From: Firmicutes bacterium CAG:882
GTDB lineage: Bacteria; Bacillota; Clostridia; Lachnospirales; Lachnospiraceae
Assembly (NCBI GenBank): GCA_000435595.1
Contig: FR895402.1
Location: 1-9,151, forward strand
Length of the DNA stretch: 9,151 nucleotides
Direction of reading: 5' to 3'
Made by a program: the position numbers and the translations under genes. The notes beneath the pieces were generated by a model, which saw nothing but the letters and a program-made list of their open reading frames with translations, ran no database searches and was not told the DNA's origin. Below are positions 5,420-9,151 of this stretch, piece after piece (position 1 is the first letter of the stretch; each line of letters starts with the position of its first letter).

Positions 5420-6853
5420 CTAATCAAACGTAAAGCGGTCAAACTCGGCAATCATGCCATCCTCATCTGATATAAATTCAAAATATACCGCATGCTTCCC
5501 GACAATTCCAAAGTACAGCTTTGAGCTTTTGTCATATTCATCCTCGTCAAAATCCAATTCAGCCGCAATACGTCCTCTGTATGAATCAAGTCTTACATTA
5601 ACTTTCACTCTCTTATGTGTGCCCAGAATCACATTCACTCCCACAGGGGCGTTATTTCCGAACTGCAGATATCTAAGCCCGACTGTCATACCGGACGAAA
5701 TATCGGTAACCGGTGCCGAAATGTCATCGTCCTTACAATAGACCGGCTTTATGTACGCCCTTATCGTCCCGCCGTGAATATGGCAGGCATACCCTGCCGA
5801 AATCCACTTATACGCATCAAGACCGTTGATGTGTGCTCCCTGCGATGTCATCTCAACAGGGCATGATGCCACGGGTTCGCCGTTTAAGAACTTCACATCC
5901 CCTATATACAGCTTACCGTCCCTGCCCATCGCAACATCTATCGGCTCTAACATTGCCTGACGCGAGAACTCGTTCACCCCCGTCTGTCTATGGTAAAAAA
6001 CATACCATTTTCCCTTTATCTCCACTATGGAACCATGATTGTTTCCCCACTGATATGTCATTGTTCCGCAGCCGTCAGCGTCCTTTAAAATTTCTCCTCC
6101 GTTAAAGCTTATATCTCCACCATCATGAAACGGTCCAAAAGGAGAGTCGCTGAACCGGTATGACAAAAAGCCGTTGTTTGGTTCATACACTCCAAGCTCA
6201 GGAACAGGCTTCTCATATCTTTTTGAATAAATATAGACATACTTTCCCATTACCTTTCGAGGGCTTGATGCCTCAAAGAAGCCGTCAATGAGTGATATAT
6301 GTCCATCATCCTCTGAATTCCACGGACATGTCGAATGTCCCAAAGGATTAGAAACCAATGTCTCCTCCTTAAATGTCACCATATCATCCTCAAGTTCCAC
6401 TATATAGCACGGTGACGCACAGCCGCCCCAGTATGCATAGACCCTTCCGTCATCATCCACAAGCACACCCGGGTCAAATCCAAGCTTCGTTTCAACCGGA
6501 TTCTCAAACGGTCCCCATGGTGTCTTAGAGCTTGCAGCCACAATCAGGCTCCCAGCCTTTTCAGCCGCATACATATAGTAGGTATCACCCTTTTTCACGA
6601 CATCAGGTGCATAGAGCACGGAATCATAATGTGTCGCATAAGCAGTTCCGTGACATGTCCAATTCGTAAGGTCATCAACCGGTGCCGACCAGACAACATA
6701 ATCCCTGCCACAATAGTGTCTTATCTCTGTATCATGTGAACCGTATACATATACTCTCTTTTCTCCATTATGCTCAAATACCCTCGGCTCCCCATCCGGA
6801 ACATGCTCCCACAGTGGCATATACGGGTTGGCACCCTTAATAAATTCTCTCAT
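5420..6853 (-). CDS. Glycoside hydrolase family 43 protein
   Basis: A 477-residue five-bladed beta-propeller enzyme of family GH43, expected to remove arabinose or xylose units from plant oligosaccharides by an inverting mechanism. The three acidic residues expected in the family are visible: base Asp20 in PDGEPRVF, pKa modulator Asp84 in YAPDVV, and general acid Glu194 in GFFEASSPRK. WGNNHGSIVEIKGKWYVFYHR (about 269-289) carries the conserved His273. Residues from about 330 form a second, beta-rich domain resembling a CBM6-like sandwich. There is no signal peptide, so it acts on imported sugars in the cytoplasm. AGGAG six bases before the ATG supports the start. No transporter or regulator gene flanks it, so it seems a single-gene unit with its own promoter. 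Whether it is a xylosidase or arabinofuranosidase cannot be told by eye. Confidence 0.93.
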   Translation of the reverse strand: MREFIKGANPYMPLWEHVPDGEPRVFEHNGEKRVYVYGSHDTEIRHYCGRDYVVWSAPVDDLTNWTCHGTAYATHYDSVLYAPDVVKKGDTYYMYAAEKAGSLIVAASSKTPWGPFENPVETKLGFDPGVLVDDDGRVYAYWGGCASPCYIVELEDDMVTFKEETLVSNPLGHSTCPWNSEDDGHISLIDGFFEASSPRKVMGKYVYIYSKRYEKPVPELGVYEPNNGFLSYRFSDSPFGPFHDGGDISFNGGEILKDADGCGTMTYQWGNNHGSIVEIKGKWYVFYHRQTGVNEFSRQAMLEPIDVAMGRDGKLYIGDVKFLNGEPVASCPVEMTSQGAHINGLDAYKWISAGYACHIHGGTIRAYIKPVYCKDDDISAPVTDISSGMTVGLRYLQFGNNAPVGVNVILGTHKRVKVNVRLDSYRGRIAAELDFDEDEYDKSSKLYFGIVGKHAVYFEFISDEDGMIAEFDRFTFD

Positions 6854-6955
6854 CCTCTTCTCCTATTTCCTGTCCCAAAGCTGTTATTCTGTCTTATTGT
6901 TCTGTGTTGCCGCATAGCGCTCCGCATCCGCCTTCGCAGAAACAATCTCAATTTT

Positions 6956-6984
6956 ATTATACTTTATATTTTTAATTATGTAAA
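6956..6984 (-). promoter_or_regulatory. Sigma-A-type promoter for GH43
   Basis: Minus-strand TTTACA (6984-6979, five of six) lies exactly 17 bases before a perfect TATAAT (6961-6956). The transcription start would be near 6949, giving a 5' leader of about 95 bases before the GH43 start codon. It sits immediately past the hairpin at 7001-7037, which would block read-in from upstream. No obvious cre site or sugar-regulator palindrome was seen. Confidence 0.75.
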
Positions 6985-7000
6985 TTATACTTTGGAACTT

Positions 7001-7037
7001 AAAACAAGCCGGGTAATGCAGATGCATTACCCGGCTT
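7001..7037 (-). terminator. Long terminator-like hairpin
   Basis: A perfect 15-bp inverted repeat, 7006-7020 with 7023-7037, centred on two bases (the real loop is probably four to six bases). On the minus strand the stem ends CCCGGCTT and is followed by GTTTT (7005-7001), a short U-tract. On the plus strand no T-run follows. It lies about 240 bases past the nearest upstream gene, so it may end a long 3' tail or a separate small RNA covering 7054-7104. Confidence 0.65.
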
Positions 7038-7053
7038 ATATTAAATACACATC

Positions 7054-7104
7054 GGCATGTAAAACCGAACTTCCATGCCCTGCACCTTCGTGCAAAGTTT
7101 TCGG
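7054..7104 (-). ncRNA. Candidate structured RNA with possible pseudoknot
   Basis: Three helices can form at once without sharing bases. P1 joins 7065-7069 to 7100-7104 and continues as 7070-7072 with 7095-7097 past a two-base bulge. P2 is a 5-bp hairpin, 7081-7085 with 7090-7094, with a four-base loop. P3 joins 7074-7079, inside the P1 loop, to 7054-7059 outside it, giving a pseudoknot. Nearly every base between P1 strands is paired. A strong terminator-like hairpin follows 17 bases on. I do not recognise a known riboswitch class. Promoter not clear. Confidence 0.3.
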
Positions 7105-7278
7105 CAGAAGCAGTCATCAGCTATACATTAAGAATCCTCCATTCAGGAACCATGAACATTAACCTATAATAAATAACAGAATAAGCAGTAACCTTAACAA
7201 TAAACACTATCCATATATTACAGGCAAAATATTTTTTCTGTGCTGATAAATATTTCTGTCCGGAAAGCTTTCACCGTA

Positions 7279-7794
7279 TTACTCCTCAACCTCAAATTCA
7301 AAGGTCTGGTTGTACTTATCAAGTGCAATCTGCATCTGCGCTATCTCTGCGTCTATGCGCTCATAGTCGCTCTTTACAAGCTCCAAATCATAATTGATGT
7401 ACTCGTATTCAGGAGCTGTCTTTCTTGCATTGAAAGCACCGGAAGCAATTCGTGTCTTAGGCGCCTGCTTTCTCAAGGTATCAAGAAAGCTCTTGCGCTT
7501 ATTAAGCTGTGCCATCCTTACAAGAATCTCATCAATCGTCCTGCAGACATCGCCAACCTCAATGCGATTGGTCACATTGTTGACATTGATTGCATGCTTT
7601 ATCTTCATTATCCTGTCATCAATCGCCTCAATCTCCGCCGCCACCATTGAATAGTCATAATCAGGGATTACCGGCTCCTCGTCAACCGCCGCCACATATG
7701 TGGAGCCGTCATTCTCCTTCTTAAGCCAGTATTCTTTATCCTCCGTGAGCTTTTTTAACACTTTATTAGCATACGCCGATGTCATCTTTGCCAT
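7279..7794 (-). CDS. Helical protein resembling the DIP1984 (septicolysin-like) family
   Basis: A 171-residue, charged, mostly alpha-helical cytoplasmic protein without signal or membrane segments. From about residue 50 it reads as helix (EIEAIDDRIMKIKHAINVNN), a conserved-looking NxxT and GDVCRTIDEILVRMAQLNKRKSFLDTLR segment, and a final coiled-coil (LELVKSDYERIDAEIAQMQIALDKYNQTFEFEV). That succession matches my memory of DIP1984/septicolysin-like proteins (paired helices, 'N.TN' then 'R..L' helix, ending 'iQ..N....'), but the match is by eye and the family's biochemical role is unclear. I prefer the ATG at 7792-7794, placing AAAGGA 11 bases upstream; a GTG at 7798-7800 would add two residues but sits only five bases from it. 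Spaced well from both neighbours, so probably monocistronic. A TAGAAT at 7862-7867 could be its -10 box, without a good -35. Confidence 0.75.
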   Translation of the reverse strand: MAKMTSAYANKVLKKLTEDKEYWLKKENDGSTYVAAVDEEPVIPDYDYSMVAAEIEAIDDRIMKIKHAINVNNVTNRIEVGDVCRTIDEILVRMAQLNKRKSFLDTLRKQAPKTRIASGAFNARKTAPEYEYINYDLELVKSDYERIDAEIAQMQIALDKYNQTFEFEVEE

Positions 7795-7965
7795 AATCAC
7801 ACCATTCCTTTCGCTGTGTCACATAATATCTTTTTCTCAATTAGCTTCAATCAACTATGGCTTTATTCTACACCATTAATTCCGAAAAAACCATATACCT
7901 GCAGTTTAGTTTTAGTTTATTTTTCAATTTGCGAATGTTAGTATATTGGACCTCAGCATCCTCTT

Positions 7966-8020
7966 ATCCGGCAATCGCGAAACACAAATAAGCCAATAAA
8001 CTGTTCCGCAATTACCGGAT
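7966..8020 (-). repeat. 14-bp inverted repeat downstream of the antiporter gene
   Basis: Minus-strand 8020-8007 pairs with 7979-7966 over 14 positions with a 27-base loop. Two of the pairs are G-U in minus-strand RNA but become C-A mismatches in plus-strand RNA, so the structure is favoured on the strand that is transcribed from the antiporter gene. It begins six bases past that gene's stop. No T-run follows, so it is not a canonical terminator; it could be a 3' stabilising structure or a repeated extragenic palindrome. Confidence 0.5.
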
Positions 8021-8026
8021 TATCGT

Positions 8027-8953
8027 CTATACACACAAATATATAAAATACGCCGCATATCCAAGCAGCATGACAATTCCGCAAGGCTTTCTCAGCTCTC
8101 TGTTCTTATATGTGCCAAGCCACAACACTGCACCGCTGGCAATCGCAATAATAGTGTCTATGATAAATTTGCTTTCAAACGGAACCGTACAGATAAGTGC
8201 GGTTGTTCCAATCACGAACAGGATATTGAAAATATTGCTGCCTACGATATTACCGATGGCAATTCCGGCATTTCCTTTTTTTGCTGCTGTGACTGATGTA
8301 ACAAGCTCCGGAAGTGAAGTACCGAACGCGACAATGGTAAGACCGATAAATCTCTCACTCATTCCGAAAAATCTTGCGATCGCTGAGGCACCGCTCACTG
8401 CGAAATCACTTCCCTTGACAACCATAACTCCGCCAACCACCATGAACAGGATACATTTCCACACCGGTATATCCTTTACTTCATCATCCTCCTGCGAATT
8501 TCCCTTCTTTGACATGACAAAAAGATATCCAAGGAATACAATGAACAGCAGCCATAAGATAATGCCCTCTATAAATGTTATCTTCCCGCCTGTGATACCG
8601 AATATCATAAGCACAATTGTAATTGCTATCATATATGGTATCTCATAGTATAATGTTGACTTCTGAATCGCCACATTCGTAATCAGCGCAGTGACACCAA
8701 GTATAATCAGAATATTAAGTATATTGCTTCCCACAATATTTCCGATTGTAATTCCTGCGTTCTCCTGCAATGCTGCAGTTATGCTTACAGCCGCCTCCGG
8801 CATGCTTGTGCCCATGGCGACAATGGTAAGACCGATTATTAGCTGCGGAATGCCAAGCTTCTTGGCAATACCCGCGGCGCCCTCCACGAACCAGTCCGCA
8901 CCCTTAACTAACAGCAAAAAACCTACCAGCAAAATAAAAACCTGTAAAAACAT
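8027..8953 (-). CDS. Cation antiporter of the sodium/calcium exchanger family (YrbG type)
   Basis: A 308-residue integral membrane protein with about ten membrane helices and the two inverted alpha-repeats of the CaCA superfamily. Repeat 1 has GLTIVAMGTSMPE (41-53) and GNIVGSNILNI (71-81); repeat 2 has GLTIVAFGTSLPE (204-216) and GNIVGSNIFNI (234-244). The glutamates in these motifs (Glu53, Glu216) coordinate the transported cation in known relatives. A hydrophilic loop near 148-161 (KKGNSQEDDEVKD) separates the halves. Length is normal for bacterial YrbG-like proteins. I start at ATG 8951-8953 because GAGAGG lies seven bases upstream; the ATG six codons earlier would have no ribosome binding site. 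The leader carries a yybP-ykoY riboswitch and terminator, so expression should rise with manganese, pointing to Mn2+ (perhaps with Ca2+) export. Confidence 0.94.
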   Translation of the reverse strand: MFLQVFILLVGFLLLVKGADWFVEGAAGIAKKLGIPQLIIGLTIVAMGTSMPEAAVSITAALQENAGITIGNIVGSNILNILIILGVTALITNVAIQKSTLYYEIPYMIAITIVLMIFGITGGKITFIEGIILWLLFIVFLGYLFVMSKKGNSQEDDEVKDIPVWKCILFMVVGGVMVVKGSDFAVSGASAIARFFGMSERFIGLTIVAFGTSLPELVTSVTAAKKGNAGIAIGNIVGSNIFNILFVIGTTALICTVPFESKFIIDTIIAIASGAVLWLGTYKNRELRKPCGIVMLLGYAAYFIYLCV

Positions 8954-8998
8954 ACTCTTACCTCTCTCCATTTTTATTTTAGCAGTAGGTTTATTTAT

Positions 8999-9037
8999 AA
9001 AAAAAGAGACTCCTACTGCGTTAACAGTAAAAGTCTC
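8999..9037 (-). terminator. Riboswitch-controlled intrinsic terminator
   Basis: On the minus strand 9037-9025 pairs with 9018-9006 over 13 positions (two G-U pairs) around a six-base loop and is followed by seven T residues (9005-8999). It ends 45 bases before the antiporter start codon. Its left arm (GAGACTTTT at its 5' end) is also the 3' closing strand of the upstream aptamer, so aptamer folding and terminator folding exclude each other. Confidence 0.9.
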
Positions 9038-9120
9038 GCTATTTAATCACCCTCCGAGCTGTTATCTCTAACAGCTGTACTGACGAAAAAGTGAACTCTG
9101 TCGGCCAGCTACTCCCTTTT
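9029..9120 (-). ncRNA. yybP-ykoY (manganese) riboswitch
   Basis: The leader shows the hallmarks of the yybP-ykoY aptamer: a 5' AAAAGGGAGTAGC (9120-9108), an internal CGTCAGTAC segment (9085-9077), and a 3' TAGCGAGACTTTT (9041-9029). AAAAG (9120-9116) closes with CTTTT (9033-9029) as P1. Inside, 9108-9104 can pair with 9084-9080, and 9076-9069 forms a perfect 8-bp hairpin with 9064-9057 capped by GAGA. The class senses Mn2+. Because P1 shares bases with the terminator stem, Mn2+ binding should prevent termination and switch on the antiporter. Recognised from memory of the class, not from a covariance search. Confidence 0.88.
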
Positions 9121-9124
9121 ATCC

Positions 9125-9151
9125 TCTATAGGATATGCGATTTCCTGTCAT
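9125..9151 (-). promoter_or_regulatory. Possible promoter of the riboswitch transcript
   Basis: Minus-strand ATGACA (9151-9146, five of six) and TATAGA (9130-9125, four of six) are separated by 15 bases, shorter than ideal. Transcription would start close to 9118, almost exactly at the aptamer's 5' end, which is the position expected for such leaders. The window edge cuts the upstream context. Confidence 0.3.

Larger units (their letters stand above)
6854..7278. other. 425-base spacer upstream of GH43
   Basis: This gap holds, in minus-strand order: an AT-rich stretch without a clear terminator just after the 171-residue gene (7278-7145), a ribosome-binding-site-like GGAGG (7140-7136) before a three-codon ORF, the compact RNA-like element (7104-7054), the long hairpin (7037-7001), the GH43 promoter (6984-6956) and a leader of about 95 bases. 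A 77-codon frame (6884-7117) crosses the hairpin and promoter and has no protein-like character, so I do not call it a gene. Confidence 0.7.

Noticed and set aside
6884..7117. 77-codon minus-strand ORF between GH43 and the 171-residue gene
   Set aside because: It runs through the 15-bp hairpin and the near-consensus GH43 promoter, is rich in Cys/Arg/Lys with no domain-like pattern, and its ATG has no ribosome binding site of its own.
8070..8648. Long plus-strand frames opposite the antiporter gene (also 8691-9071)
   Set aside because: They are the mirror of membrane-protein codon usage in the real gene, with Thr/Ser/Pro/Ile-rich low-complexity translations and no ribosome binding sites. The second also crosses the riboswitch.

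Overview
The window looks like a chromosomal stretch from a low-GC Firmicute, most likely a gut Lachnospiraceae of the Agathobacter/Roseburia type. That placement is an inference from AT-rich spacers, strong AAGGAGG-type ribosome binding sites, and the mix of a DegV protein, a cytoplasmic GH43 enzyme and ResD/PhoB-type two-component genes. All nine convincing genes lie on the minus strand, so transcription runs from high to low coordinates. No rRNA, tRNA, CRISPR array, transposase or phage gene was seen.

In transcription order: (1) 9151-8027 holds a yybP-ykoY (manganese) riboswitch, its overlapping intrinsic terminator, and a sodium/calcium-exchanger-family cation antiporter. (2) 8026-7795 is a spacer with a long inverted repeat, followed by a 171-residue helical protein resembling the DIP1984/septicolysin-like family. 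(3) 7278-6854 is a 425-base spacer with a compact, possibly pseudoknotted RNA element, a 15-bp terminator-like hairpin and a near-consensus promoter for the next gene. (4) 6853-5420 is a family 43 glycoside hydrolase without a signal peptide. (5) 5419-5190 carries two perfect 19-base repeats interleaved with two long hairpins, a possible tiny ORF, and a promoter with an adjoining palindrome before a DegV fatty-acid-binding protein. (6) A 79-residue charged coiled-coil protein follows, closed by a clear terminator at 3946-3973. (7) A near-consensus promoter at 3806-3834 starts what looks like one transcription unit: a one-TM coiled-coil protein, an OmpR-family response regulator, a sensor histidine kinase (ATGA-coupled to the regulator) and a lipoprotein, ending at the terminator at 114-143.

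Working logic: the last unit reads as an envelope-sensing two-component module with two extra envelope components, an uncharacterised membrane protein and a lipoprotein with a DUF4352-like C-terminal domain. The riboswitch gives the best-supported new functional inference. It suggests the antiporter exports Mn2+, or is at least induced by it, rather than serving calcium alone. GH43 and DegV appear to be single-gene units with their own promoters. The strongest unexplained signals are the compact RNA-like element at 7054-7104, the repeat/hairpin cassette at 5323-5416, and the strand-asymmetric inverted repeat at 7966-8020.
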